Made by a program: the position numbers and the translations under genes. Under the pieces are notes generated by a model. The model did no database searches and had not been told where the DNA came from. It saw only the letters and a list, made by a program, of their open reading frames with translations. Below, piece by piece: positions 8,939 to 17,467 of a DNA stretch of 64,000 bases (positions are counted from its first letter, which is position 1; every line of letters begins with the position of its first letter). The stretch is from Streptomyces gossypii (lineage in GTDB: Bacteria > Actinomycetota > Actinomycetes > Streptomycetales > Streptomycetaceae): NCBI RefSeq assembly GCF_025165795.1, contig NZ_JAJAGO010000003.1, forward strand, positions 372,001 through 436,000, given 5' to 3'.

Positions 8939-9634
8939 TCACGCATGCGGATCGAGTGGGACGAGCTTCCCGCGATCCCACGCCCGCTCCCAGCCGGCGA
9001 AGTACAGGACCCTGTCGATCACCCCGGCCGTGAAGCCCCACACCAGTGCGGAGCCGACGGCGAACGCCGGGCCACGGTGCCCGCTCGGGTGCACGGTGGT
9101 GGCGCGGTTGACCGGATCGGTCAGCTCCGCGACCGGGACGGTGAAGACCCGGGCGGTCTCGGCCGGATCCACCGGCGCCACCGGCGTCGGACGCCGCCAC
9201 CAGCCCAGCACCGGGGTCACGACGAAATCACTGACCGGGATGTAGAGCGCGGGAAGGGTCGCGAATATCTGCACACCGGAGGGATCGAGCCCGGTCTCCT
9301 CCTCGGCCTCCCGCAGCGCGGCCCGCAACGGCCCCTCGCCCGCCGGGTCGCCGTCCTCGGGGTCGAGGGCGCCACCGGGGAAGGAGGGCTGGCCTGCGTG
9401 CGAACGGAGACTGCTGGCGCGCTCCATCAGCAGCAGCTCCGGGCCCCGCGGGCCCTCGCCGAAGAGGATGAGCACCGCGGACGGTCTGCCGCCGCCCCCG
9501 GCAGGTGGCAGGAAGCGGCTGAGCTGCCGGGGCTCGACCTCCCGCGCCACCCGCTCGACGGGCTCCAGCCAACCGGGCAGGCCTTCGCTGCTGAGCCTGA
9601 CCGAGCCGCCCTGCTCCTGCTGCGGGCCCGTCAT
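8939..9634 (-). CDS. NUDIX hydrolase, CoA pyrophosphatase type (NudL-like)
   Basis: 231 aa. It contains the CoA-diphosphatase subfamily signature (SHAGQPSFPGGALDPEDGDP), directly followed by the Nudix box ending LREAEEETGLDPSG, and matches the usual ~210-230 aa length. Such enzymes hydrolyse CoA or its oxidised derivatives to phosphopantetheine and 3',5'-ADP. I chose ATG 9634 (MTGPQQEQGG); the frame stays open upstream but that part looks non-coding. It lies between nth and marP on the same strand. Confidence 0.88.
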   Translation of the reverse strand: MTGPQQEQGGSVRLSSEGLPGWLEPVERVAREVEPRQLSRFLPPAGGGGRPSAVLILFGEGPRGPELLLMERASSLRSHAGQPSFPGGALDPEDGDPAGEGPLRAALREAEEETGLDPSGVQIFATLPALYIPVSDFVVTPVLGWWRRPTPVAPVDPAETARVFTVPVAELTDPVNRATTVHPSGHRGPAFAVGSALVWGFTAGVIDRVLYFAGWERAWDRGKLVPLDPHA

Positions 9635-9761
9635 CCGCGCTCCCGGGCGGTACGGGACGGCGAGGTGTGACGCGCAGGGGTGCGACCCCGCCCGGCGCCG
9701 CCCGCCCAGGTGCGGTGCGGGACAGCGGAGCACCTCGTACGGCGCCCCGCCGCGCCCCCGC

Positions 9762-10589
9762 TCACCGTGGGACCTGCGCGGGTGCGGGCTCGCCCGGGAA
9801 GTCCTCCGGCGGCTTGAGCCGCTGGCCGGGCTGGCCGCCCATCTCGTACTTCAGCAGCTTCTTCGCCTTCGTCGGATCGGTCTCGCCCTCACCGTACGAG
9901 GGGCAGAGCGGGGCGATGGGGCAGGCGCCGCAGGCGGGCTTGCGGGAGTGGCAGACGCGGCGGCCGTGGAAGATGAGCCGGTGCGAGAGCATCGTCCACT
10001 CGCTCTTGGGGAAGATCGCCGCGATCGCCGCCTCGACTCTCGAAGGGTCCTCCTCGCGAGTCCAGCCGAACCGGCGGACGAGGCGCCCGAAGTGCGTGTC
10101 CACGGTGAGGCCCGGCACGCCGAAGGCGTTACCCAGCACGACGTTCGCCGTTTTGCGGCCTACGCCGGGGAGCGTGACCAGCTCCTCTATCGTGCCCGGC
10201 ACCTCGCCGCCGAAGTGGTCGCGCAGCGCGGTGGACAGCCCTATCAGCGACTTCGTCTTCGCGCGGAAGAACCCCGTCGGCCGGATCACCTCCTCCAGCT
10301 CCTCCGGCACGGCCATGGCCATGTCCTCGGGCGTCGGATACCGCTCGAAGAGCGCGGGCGTCGTCTGGTTCACCCGGAGGTCCGTCGTCTGCGCGGACAG
10401 CACCGTGGCCACCAGGAGCTGGAACGGGCTCTCGAAATCCAGCTCGGGGTGGGCGTACGGATACGTTTCGGCCAGCGCCCGGTTGATCCGCCGCGCCTGC
10501 CTGACCAGGCCCGTACGCGTCGGCGCGACTCTGGCCCTCTTGATTCCAGGCCGACTCTCGGCCGCCCCTGACACCTCACTCTTCGCCAT
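9762..10589 (-). CDS. nth: Endonuclease III (DNA glycosylase/AP lyase)
   Basis: 275 aa. Helix-hairpin-helix [11 protein letters not shown] contains catalytic Lys146, with Asp164 in VDTHFGRL. The iron-sulfur loop C-x6-C-x2-C-x5-C is complete (Cys213, 220, 223, 229). It removes oxidised pyrimidines and nicks at abasic sites in base-excision repair. The N-terminal ~35 residues ([20 protein letters not shown]) are a basic extension typical of actinobacterial Nth. First gene of the nth-NUDIX-marP series. Confidence 0.97.
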   Translation of the reverse strand: MAKSEVSGAAESRPGIKRARVAPTRTGLVRQARRINRALAETYPYAHPELDFESPFQLLVATVLSAQTTDLRVNQTTPALFERYPTPEDMAMAVPEELEEVIRPTGFFRAKTKSLIGLSTALRDHFGGEVPGTIEELVTLPGVGRKTANVVLGNAFGVPGLTVDTHFGRLVRRFGWTREEDPSRVEAAIAAIFPKSEWTMLSHRLIFHGRRVCHSRKPACGACPIAPLCPSYGEGETDPTKAKKLLKYEMGGQPGQRLKPPEDFPGEPAPAQVPR

Positions 10590-10826
10590 GCGGTCAGCCT
10601 ACGGGCCGCCACCGACAGGCAGCAGGCGAACAGAGGCTTGGGTGAATCGTCAGTGCCCGGCACACACAGGCGTGCACCGCACAGACGCTGGCTGCGGTGT
10701 ACCCAACGACACCCCGTACTCGGGTTGTACCTCCCAAGCCGTTCGGGATGTACGCCCCGTGTGCGGGACGGTCACCGCTCGTAGCTTCGTAGTCGAGCAG
10801 TGAGTGTGCCGGAAAGAGGAGTTGAC

Positions 10827-11618
10827 ATGGTTCGTCGTCCGAGGAGAGAAACCCCCGTCGGCAGTTCCGAAGCCCTGCGCCTTGTCGAGGTCACCAAGAC
10901 CTACGGCGATGCGGAGAACGCGGTGACCGCACTGGACGGAGTGAACCTGAGCCTGCCCGCCGGCAGCTTCACGGCGGTGATGGGGCCGTCCGGCTCCGGG
11001 AAGTCGACGCTGCTCCAGTGCGCGGCGGGTCTGGACCGCCCGGACCACGGCCGGGTGGTGGTGGACGGTGAGGAGATGACGGGCGGCAGTGAGGCAGCGC
11101 TGACGAAGTTCCGGCGGCAGCGGATCGGCTTCGTCTTCCAGCAGTACAACCTGCTGCCCACGTTGACCGTGGCGCAGAACACGGTGCTTCCGCTGAAGCT
11201 CGCCGGGCGGCGCGTCGACCGGGCCCGTACGGAGGAGATCCTCGCCGGTGTCGGGCTGGCCGACCGGATGGAGCATCATCCCGACAAGCTCTCCGGCGGC
11301 CAGCGGCAGCGCGTCGCCATCGCGCGGGCGCTTGTCACGGAGCCGAGCGTGGTCTTCGCCGACGAACCGACAGGCGCGCTGGACACCCGCAGCGCGCGGG
11401 ATGTGCTGCGGCTTCTGCAGGGGTCCGTACGGCTGCACGGCCGGACGGTCGTCATGGTGACCCACGACCCGATGGCCGCCTCGTACGCCGACTCGGTGGT
11501 CTTCCTGGCGGACGGGCGGCTGGCGGGCCAGCTGAACGCGCCGACCGTGGACGCCGTCGCCGAGCGGCTCGCGCACCTCGGCGACAGCGTCAACGACGAG
11601 ATGCAGGCAGGTGTGTGA
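10827..11618 (+). CDS. ABC transporter ATP-binding protein (MacB/LolD type)
   Basis: 263 aa with all ATPase motifs: Walker A GPSGSGKST, Q-loop FQQYN, signature LSGGQRQR, Walker B VVFADEPTGALD and switch His in MVTHDP. It pairs with the FtsX-like permease 3 bp downstream, so the two form one transporter. Family members export lipoproteins, peptides or antibiotics, but the cargo here cannot be read from sequence. ATG 10827 is chosen over the in-frame GTG at 10800 because AGAGGA lies 7 bases upstream of it. No adjacent two-component system is present. Confidence 0.95.
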   Translation: MVRRPRRETPVGSSEALRLVEVTKTYGDAENAVTALDGVNLSLPAGSFTAVMGPSGSGKSTLLQCAAGLDRPDHGRVVVDGEEMTGGSEAALTKFRRQRIGFVFQQYNLLPTLTVAQNTVLPLKLAGRRVDRARTEEILAGVGLADRMEHHPDKLSGGQRQRVAIARALVTEPSVVFADEPTGALDTRSARDVLRLLQGSVRLHGRTVVMVTHDPMAASYADSVVFLADGRLAGQLNAPTVDAVAERLAHLGDSVNDEMQAGV

Positions 11619-11621
11619 GCG

Positions 11622-12962
11622 ATGTTCGTACTGGCCATGCGTTCGATCCGGCAGCGTCCCGGACGCTTCGCCGCGACGCTGCTGTCCGCCTTCCTGGGCG
11701 CGGTGATCGTCATGACGTTCAACGCGATGCACGACACGGCGGGCGCCGCGGGCGTCGACGACGTCAGCGCGGAGTCGCTCACCACGGCGGCGGCGGTGGT
11801 CGGTGGCTACGGCACCCTGCTGGTGTTCTTCGCCGTCGCCTCCACGCTGACGGTGAACGTGCGTCAGCGGAGTGAGGAGATCAGCCTGCTGCGCAGCACC
11901 GGGGCCACCCCGGCGCAGATCAAGCGGATGATCGTCGGGGAGTCGGCGGCGGTCGCCCTCGTCGGGGCGGTGCTGGCCATCGGTCCCGCGGTGCTGGGCG
12001 GGCAGGCGCTGCTCGACCAGTTCCAGGAAAGCGGCCAGGTGGCCGGGAGCGTCGATTACGCCTTCGGCCCGATCGCGCTCTCCTCCGGGATCAGCGTGAC
12101 GCTGCTGGCCTCGGTCGCCGCCGCCTTCCTGGCGGTGCGCCGGGCGACGAAGGCGCTGGCAGGGGCCCGTAAGGAGCGCGGCAGGATGCGGAACCTCGCG
12201 GCCTGGGGCGCGCTGGTGGTCGGAGCCGCCTCCGTGAGCACCACCTTCGCCATGGACGAGACGGACGCCGCGGCGATGGCGCCCCCGGCGTACGGGGCGA
12301 TTCTGCTGGCCGTCGGTTTCGCCCTCTTCTCCCCGGTGCTGCTGACGGGTCTGCTGGGCAGGCTGCGGGGGCCGATCACGGCGCTGGCCGGGGCGAGCGG
12401 CTATCTGACGGTGCACAACATGCGCCGGCGCGCCGCGGAGCTCTCCGGAGTGCTGATGCCGCTGATCGTCTTCACCGGCATGGCGACCGCGACGCTGTAC
12501 ATGCAGGCGGTCGAGAGCGACGCGATCGAGGCTTCCGGGCTGACGAAGTCGGTGGAGGACAAGAACCTCGAAACCCTGAACTTCGTTGTCGTGGGCATCA
12601 TCGTCGTCTTCTCCTGCATCATGCTGATCAACAGCCTGTACGCGGCGACCTCCTACCGCCGCCGGGAGTTCGGCCAGCAGCGCCTCGCCGGAGCCACTCC
12701 GGGACAGGTCATGGGCATGGTCGGCGTGGAGGGCCTGGTGCTCACGGTGACCGGCGTGTTCCTCGGCACGGTGGCGGCGGTGGCGGGCATCCTGCCCTTC
12801 ACGATGCTCCGCACCGACGCCGTGTGGCCGGGCGATCAGGGGCCGGGTATCTGGCTGGCGGTCGTCGGGGTCGCGGCAGCGGCCACGCTGATCACCAGCC
12901 TGGGCACGGCACGCGGCACTCTCCGCACACCGGCGGTGCAGGCGGTGGCGGTGGCCGCCTGA
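11622..12962 (+). CDS. ABC transporter permease with two FtsX-type domains
   Basis: 446 aa integral membrane protein. TM1 (~15-40) is followed by a small extracytoplasmic loop, then paired hydrophobic segments around 55-75, 105-135, 150-180, 195-245, 270-300, 330-350, 375-400 and 415-440. The conserved RQRSEEISLLRSTGATPAQIK and YRRREFGQQRLAGATPGQVM blocks are the cytosolic coupling elements of the two duplicated FtsX domains. Starts 3 bp after the ATPase stop. Transcription probably ends at the hairpin 13033-13080. Confidence 0.92.
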   Translation: MFVLAMRSIRQRPGRFAATLLSAFLGAVIVMTFNAMHDTAGAAGVDDVSAESLTTAAAVVGGYGTLLVFFAVASTLTVNVRQRSEEISLLRSTGATPAQIKRMIVGESAAVALVGAVLAIGPAVLGGQALLDQFQESGQVAGSVDYAFGPIALSSGISVTLLASVAAAFLAVRRATKALAGARKERGRMRNLAAWGALVVGAASVSTTFAMDETDAAAMAPPAYGAILLAVGFALFSPVLLTGLLGRLRGPITALAGASGYLTVHNMRRRAAELSGVLMPLIVFTGMATATLYMQAVESDAIEASGLTKSVEDKNLETLNFVVVGIIVVFSCIMLINSLYAATSYRRREFGQQRLAGATPGQVMGMVGVEGLVLTVTGVFLGTVAAVAGILPFTMLRTDAVWPGDQGPGIWLAVVGVAAAATLITSLGTARGTLRTPAVQAVAVAA

Positions 12963-12999
12963 TGCGGGCGCGGTCCACGGCGCGGTTCACCTCGCGCCG

Positions 13000-13038
13000 T
13001 CCACCGCGCAGGTCCACCGCGCAGGCCCACCGTGCAGC
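13000..13038. repeat. Three tandem 13-bp repeats
   Basis: GTCCACCGCGCAG occurs at 13000-13012 and 13013-13025, with a two-mismatch copy at 13026-13038 that runs into the terminator stem. Non-coding. Confidence 0.75.
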
Positions 13039-13080
13039 GGTAAGGGGCAGTCGTCTTCGCGACTGCCCCTTACCGCTGCA
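13033..13080 (+). terminator. Terminator of the ABC transporter operon
   Basis: A perfect 21-bp inverted repeat with a 6-nt loop (TCTTCG), 70 bp after the permease stop, is the longest uninterrupted stem noticed in the window. No T-tract follows. The rest of 12963-13403 is the crp upstream region and holds no other gene. Confidence 0.88.
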
Positions 13081-13321
13081 CTCGCCACGCTGCCCGCTTG
13101 GTCGGCTTTGTCGGGATTGTTTACATGGTCGAAACGCGTTCACTCATAGCGGAATCATCTGATCTGCTCACCTGCCCGGCTGCCCCAAAGCCCCCGCCCC
13201 ACCGGCCTGGGGGACACTCGCCCGGCGTAGCGCGAACGTCCGGCATCCGCCCCTCACGTAGGCAATTCACAGCCCAATCGGCCCCCTGCCGTACGGACGA
13301 CCGCGTGAGTGCGTCAAACTT

Positions 13322-13335
13322 GTGACTGATCCCAC
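13322..13335 (+). promoter_or_regulatory. Candidate Crp binding site upstream of crp
   Basis: GTGACTGATCCCAC fits GTG-N8-CAC, close to the Streptomyces Crp consensus GTG-N6-GNCAC but with C in place of the central G. It lies 69 bp before the crp start, so autoregulation is plausible but unproven. Confidence 0.35.
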
Positions 13336-13403
13336 TGCTTTACCGTCCGGCATCATGGGGTGCCACAAAGAGCCCCATGGGCAGGTCGACAAGGAGAGAA
13401 CTC

Positions 13404-14078
13404 GTGGACGACGTTCTGCGGCGCGCCCCGCTCTTCGCGGCGCTCGATGAGGAGCAAGCCGCTGAGCTGCGCGCCTCCATGACCGAGACGACACTGGCCC
13501 GCGGCGATGCACTTTTCCACGAAGGAGACCCCGGCGACAGGCTGTATGTCGTCACCGAGGGCAAGGTGAAGCTCCACCGCACCTCGCCCGACGGCCGGGA
13601 GAACATGCTGGCCGTGCTCGGCCCGGGTGAGCTCATCGGCGAGCTCTCCCTCTTCGACCCCGGCCCCCGTACGGCCACGGCCTCCGCGCTCACCGAGGTC
13701 AAGCTGCTCGGCCTGGGCCACGGCGACCTCCAGCCCTGGCTGAACGTCCGGCCCGAGGTGGCCTCCGCGCTGCTCCGCGCCATCGCCCGACGGCTGCGCC
13801 GTACCAACGACTCGATGTCCGACCTGGTCTTCTCCGATGTGCCCGGACGCGTCGCCAAGCAGCTCCTCGACCTGTCGCGCCGCTTCGGCGTGCAGTCGGA
13901 GGAGGGCATCCACGTGGTGCACGACCTCACCCAGGAGGAACTGGCACAGCTCGTCGGCGCCTCCCGGGAGACCGTGAACAAGGCGCTCGCCGACTTCGCG
14001 GGCCGCGGCTGGCTCCGGCTGGAGGCACGCGCGGTGATCCTGCTCGACATCGAGCGACTGGCGAAGCGGAGCCGCTAG
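13404..14078 (+). CDS. crp: cAMP receptor protein Crp
   Basis: 224 aa, the usual Streptomyces Crp length. The cyclic-nucleotide domain (~1-115) has the phosphate-binding cassette GELIGELSLFDPGPRTAT (75-92, Glu80 and Arg89). The winged helix-turn-helix spans ~150-215 with recognition helix ASRETVNKALADF. In streptomycetes Crp controls germination, development and antibiotic synthesis. The GTG start (VDDVLRRAPL) is preferred to the upstream ATG because AAGGAG precedes it by 7 bases and it matches homologues. Confidence 0.96.
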   Translation: MDDVLRRAPLFAALDEEQAAELRASMTETTLARGDALFHEGDPGDRLYVVTEGKVKLHRTSPDGRENMLAVLGPGELIGELSLFDPGPRTATASALTEVKLLGLGHGDLQPWLNVRPEVASALLRAIARRLRRTNDSMSDLVFSDVPGRVAKQLLDLSRRFGVQSEEGIHVVHDLTQEELAQLVGASRETVNKALADFAGRGWLRLEARAVILLDIERLAKRSR

Positions 14079-14556
14079 CGCTGGGTGCGCCGACGGTGGT
14101 GCGCCTCCGTCTCACGCGCCGCTGCGCGTGCGGCGGCGTACGGCCGCCGCCTCCGCCGTGCTGACCTGCGCGGGCGCCCGACGGCGGGCGGCTGGGACGC
14201 CGACCGGACGCGACACGGGGCGAGACGGTGCGGTCAGCCGTGCATCTGGGTTGAGGTCGGCTGGGAACCGCCGCACCACGCCGTGGGCACAGCCGTGCCG
14301 TCCGGCCCCTCCTGGGCCCCGTTGCGGAGCGAGCTCTCCGCGTCCTGCACGCCGCGCGTCCCTGGCCACAAGGCGTGCGGGCATGTGCTTGCCGGTTCGA
14401 CCCGGCTGGTGCCGTGTCGGACGGTTCGTCCAGTAGCGGGGCGTCCCTGGTGCGGTCAGGCGCAACGTGCCTGACCGGCCTCGTAGGGGACACGCCCTGG
14501 TCGGCCGATCGGGGAACGCAGCGCACGGCCGTGCCATGGCGAAGATCGGGGGCCGC

Positions 14557-14586
14557 GGTCGTTCACCCGGGCTCGGGTGAACGACC
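14557..14586. terminator. Perfect palindromic hairpin, terminator-like
   Basis: A 13-bp perfect stem (GGTCGTTCACCCG and complement) closes a four-base GGCT loop. It could end a crp-side transcript or serve as a protein-binding palindrome. Confidence 0.6.
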
Positions 14587-14622
14587 CGGCACGACTCGGC
14601 ACGAGCGCACGGCGGCACGCTG

Positions 14623-14656
14623 CGGCCCCTGCCGGGGGCAAGCCCCCGCAGGGCCG
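14623..14656 (-). terminator. Terminator downstream of the MBL hydrolase gene
   Basis: A GC-rich hairpin: arms CGGCCCCTGCCGGGGGC and GCCCCCGCAGGGCCG pair with two bulged bases around an AA turn. It lies 22 bp past the stop at 14678. Confidence 0.7.
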
Positions 14657-14677
14657 TGCGGCCGGTGAACCGGAGGC

Positions 14678-15520
14678 TCAAAGCAGGCCGTGCTCGCGCA
14701 GGTACTCCAGTTGTGCCTGGACCGACTGCTCGGCCGCGGGCCACAGCGACCGGTCCACCTCCGCGTACACCTGTGCGACGACCTCCGGGGCCGTACGGCA
14801 GCCGCTCTCGACAGCCGTCTCGACCTGCGCCAGCCGGTTCGCCCGGTGGGCGAGGTAGTACTCGACCGCGCCCCGTGCGTCCGTCAGTACGGGCCCGTGC
14901 CCCGGCAGCAGCGTGCTGACGCCTTCGTCGACCGTCAGTGAGCGCAGCAGCCGCAGCGAGTCGAGGTAGTCGCCCAGCCGTCCGTCAGGGTGGGCCACGA
15001 AGGTCGTGCCGCGCCCGAGGATCGTGTCCCCGGTCAGCACGGCCCGGTCGGCGGGCAGCTGGAAGGACACTGAGTCCCTTGTGTGTCCCGGCGTCGGTAC
15101 GACCACCAGCTCCAGGCCGCCCGCCGTGATGAGGTCCCCGACTTCCAGCCCATCTCCGCCGCCCTGCCGCAGCGCGGGGTCCCGCGCGCGTACCGGGCTG
15201 CCGGTGAGCTGGGCGAAGCGCGCGGCGCCTTCCGCGTGGTCCCAGTGGCCATGGGTGAGCAGCGTGAGGGCGACGCGTCTGCCGCCCGCCTGTGCGAGGT
15301 CGGCCACTCGCCGCAGATGGACCTCGTCCAGCGGCCCCGGGTCGACGATCACGGCCTGGTCGGAGCCGGGCTCGGCGAGAATCCAGGTGTTGGTGCCGTC
15401 CAGCGTCAGGACGGACGGGTTGGACGCCAGGACGCACAGGGCGCGTGCGGTGGCGGAGCCGTCGATGGCGCCGTCGCGCGGGCGGCCGGGCGGAGGGGCG
15501 TCGGCAGGGGGCACGGTCAT
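14678..15520 (-). CDS. MBL-fold metallohydrolase (LACTB2-like)
   Basis: 280 aa. Zinc ligands are in THGHWDH (His90, His92, Asp94, His95), with His146 (TPGHTRDS), Asp165 (TGDTILG) and His208 (LLPGHGP) completing the two-metal site. The C-terminal ~60 residues resemble the LACTB2 winged-helix-like extension (HRANRLAQVETAV). Family members include ribonucleases and thioester hydrolases; the substrate is unknown. The ATG overlaps the stop of the upstream NUDIX gene by 4 bp, so translation is coupled. Confidence 0.9.
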   Translation of the reverse strand: MTVPPADAPPPGRPRDGAIDGSATARALCVLASNPSVLTLDGTNTWILAEPGSDQAVIVDPGPLDEVHLRRVADLAQAGGRRVALTLLTHGHWDHAEGAARFAQLTGSPVRARDPALRQGGGDGLEVGDLITAGGLELVVVPTPGHTRDSVSFQLPADRAVLTGDTILGRGTTFVAHPDGRLGDYLDSLRLLRSLTVDEGVSTLLPGHGPVLTDARGAVEYYLAHRANRLAQVETAVESGCRTAPEVVAQVYAEVDRSLWPAAEQSVQAQLEYLREHGLL

Positions 15521-16539
15521 CGGGAGACCTTCTTGGTGAATTCGTCGTGGCCGGGCCAGCTGAGCACGATGTCGTCGCCCAGGAGTCTCGCGCGGGCCAG
15601 TACGGGCGTCAGGTCGCGGTCCGCGCTGGCGCTGAGCGCTGCGGCGGCGCTCGGGTGGTGCCGGATCTCGCGCAGCGTGGTGACGGTCGGCGGCATCATC
15701 AGGAACTCCCCGCGGTCGTAGCCCGCGGCTGCGTCCGCGGGCTTGATCCACAGCGTACGGTCGGCTTCGGTGGAGGCGTTCCTGGTCCGTTGTCCGGCGG
15801 GGAGCACGGCGACGAAGAACCAGGTGTCGTAGCGGCGCGGTTCGAACTCCGGCGTGATCCAGCGTGCCCAGCAGCCGAGCAGGTCACTGCGGAGCAGCAG
15901 CCCGCGGCGGTGCAGGAAGCCGGCGAAGGAGAGTTCGCGGGCGACGAGGGCGGCCCGGTCGGCCTCCCAGGCGGCGGAGGTGGTGTCGGCCACGACGGTC
16001 TCAGCGTCGGGCCCGGCGAGGAGTACGCCGGACTCCTCGAAGGTCTCCCGTACGGCGGCGCAGACGATGCCCTGGGCGCCCGCCTCGTCGGTCCCGAGGA
16101 CGGCGGCCCACTCGGCGCGGGACGGTCCAGCCCAGCGAAGCCGGCGCCCGCCGCTGCCCTCTTCGTCCCGTTCGTCGTGCCCCGTCTCCTCGTCACGCGG
16201 GTCGACGGAGCCGCCGGGGTAGGCGTACGCACCCCCGGCGAAGGCCATGGAGGCGCGCCGGCGCAGCATGTACACCTCGCACGCCCCGGTAGCGGCGCAC
16301 TGGGGCGCGGTGCCTTCAGCCGCCGTGCTTTCGCCCGCCGTACGCCCGCGCGCCGTGCCTTCGCCAGCAGAGCCGCCCGTCTTGGGACCTGCCCCGCTGC
16401 CCGCGTCGGGGACCGCGTCCCGGAGCAGCATGACGGTTGCCGCCCGGCGCGGCGCGACCGGCGTGAGCGTCCCGGAAGCGAGGGCGCGGATGCGCTCCGG
16501 CCACTCCGCCGGGTACCACTGGCCATTCATGGTGGACAT
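15517..16539 (-). CDS. NUDIX hydrolase
   Basis: 340 aa. The Nudix helix is present (CAAVRETFEESGVLLA), with substrate-fold segment FAGGAYAYPGGSVDP before it. A ~60-residue low-complexity Gly/Ala/Thr/Glu insertion (~40-100, GTARGRTAGESTAAEG) interrupts the first strands. The longer second half (TPEFEPRRYDTWFFVAVLP) resembles the NUDT19/RPP8 subgroup. Substrate unknown. The start could be ATG 16539 or 16530; neither has a strong ribosome-binding site. It overlaps the MBL gene by 4 bp (ATGA). Confidence 0.87.
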   Translation of the reverse strand: MSTMNGQWYPAEWPERIRALASGTLTPVAPRRAATVMLLRDAVPDAGSGAGPKTGGSAGEGTARGRTAGESTAAEGTAPQCAATGACEVYMLRRRASMAFAGGAYAYPGGSVDPRDEETGHDERDEEGSGGRRLRWAGPSRAEWAAVLGTDEAGAQGIVCAAVRETFEESGVLLAGPDAETVVADTTSAAWEADRAALVARELSFAGFLHRRGLLLRSDLLGCWARWITPEFEPRRYDTWFFVAVLPAGQRTRNASTEADRTLWIKPADAAAGYDRGEFLMMPPTVTTLREIRHHPSAAAALSASADRDLTPVLARARLLGDDIVLSWPGHDEFTKKVSR

Positions 16540-16714
16540 GCCCGGATGCTACGGGTCGTTGCCCGGATGTTCGAGGGCACGGTGACCTGCCTGTCCGGGC
16601 GGCGGGAAGCTGCCGGCGCGCTCCGCAGCGGCGCTCCCGGCCCTTACCCGCACCCTCGTCGCCCGCTGCGGCCCGGAGCGCCCCGAGCAGCCCCCTGCGG
16701 CTTCTGCGGGACGC

Positions 16715-17185
16715 TCAGCTGTCCAGCAGTTCCACCATGATCTCGACCTCGACCGGCGCGTCCAGGGGCAGCACGGCAACGCCCACGGCACTGCGTGCGT
16801 GCACGCCCTTCTCGCCCAGCACCTCACCGAGGAGCTCACTCGCGCCGTTGAGGACGCCCGGCTGGCCGGTGAAGTCCGGCGCGGAGGCGACGAACCCGGT
16901 CACCTTGACGACGTGCGCGATCCGGTCGAGGTCGCCCGTCACCGACTTGACCGCCGCCAGCGCGTTCAGCGCGCAGATGCGGGCAAGCCCCTTGGCCTGC
17001 TCCGCACTGATCTCGGCGCCGACCTTTCCGGCGGCCGGGAGCTTGCCGTCCACGAACGGCACCTGCCCAGCCGTGTAGACGTAACTGCCGGACTGCAGCG
17101 CCGGCACGTACACGCCCGCGGGCGGCGAGACCTCCGGAAGCGTCATGCCCAGTTCGGCGAGCCGGGCCTCCACCGAGCCGCTCAT
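16715..17185 (-). CDS. RidA/YjgF family protein
   Basis: 156 aa. Has the RidA trimer fold signatures (YVYTAGQVPFVDGKLP, ICALNALAAVKSVTGDLDRI, VGVAVLPLDAPVEVEIMVEL). True RidA enzymes hydrolyse reactive enamine/imine products of PLP enzymes. The usual catalytic Arg segment is altered in this longer actinobacterial subgroup, so deaminase activity is not certain. It overlaps the upstream DUF4177 gene by 4 bp, and the pair lies directly upstream of the NUDIX-MBL pair. Confidence 0.9.
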   Translation of the reverse strand: MSGSVEARLAELGMTLPEVSPPAGVYVPALQSGSYVYTAGQVPFVDGKLPAAGKVGAEISAEQAKGLARICALNALAAVKSVTGDLDRIAHVVKVTGFVASAPDFTGQPGVLNGASELLGEVLGEKGVHARSAVGVAVLPLDAPVEVEIMVELLDS

Positions 17186-17343
17186 GCGGTCTTCTCCCTC
17201 TTCAGATAGGCAACCAGCTGCTCCGGGTTGTTGGGGCCGGGGACGACCTGGACCAGTTCCCAGCCGTCCTCCCCCCAGGTGTCCAAGATCTGCTTGGTCG
17301 CGTGTACGAGCAGCGGCACGGTCACGTATTCCCACTTCGTCAT
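17182..17343 (-). CDS. DUF4177 small protein
   Basis: 53 aa, beginning MTKWEYVTVPLLVHATKQIL and ending PEQLVAYLKREKTA. The WEY-x5-L...WGEDGWELVQVVPG pattern is the DUF4177 signature. No function is known. The stop TGA overlaps the RidA start by 4 bp, which supports both genes. In actinobacteria this small gene commonly sits between RidA and the ArsA pair. It is divergent from the ArsA operon with 124 bp between starts. Confidence 0.85.
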   Translation of the reverse strand: MTKWEYVTVPLLVHATKQILDTWGEDGWELVQVVPGPNNPEQLVAYLKREKTA

Positions 17344-17467
17344 GGCACGACCCTAATCCAGACCGGCGCGTCCGCTTCCACGCTTCTGCTTCCACGCCCA
17401 CGCTCGATGCCCCGCTTCCCTGCGGACCGCGCGCGTGCGTCCCGGAGGCGGTGGTTAGGCTCCAGCC

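Larger units (their letters stand above)
14079..14677. other. Gene-free interval crp to MBL gene
   Basis: About 600 bp between the ends of convergent genes. The short ORFs here lack coding character. The only structures I see are two strong hairpins (14557-14586 and 14623-14656). The first is too far from crp (480 bp) to be an obvious crp terminator, so an untranslated transcript in between is possible. Confidence 0.6.
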
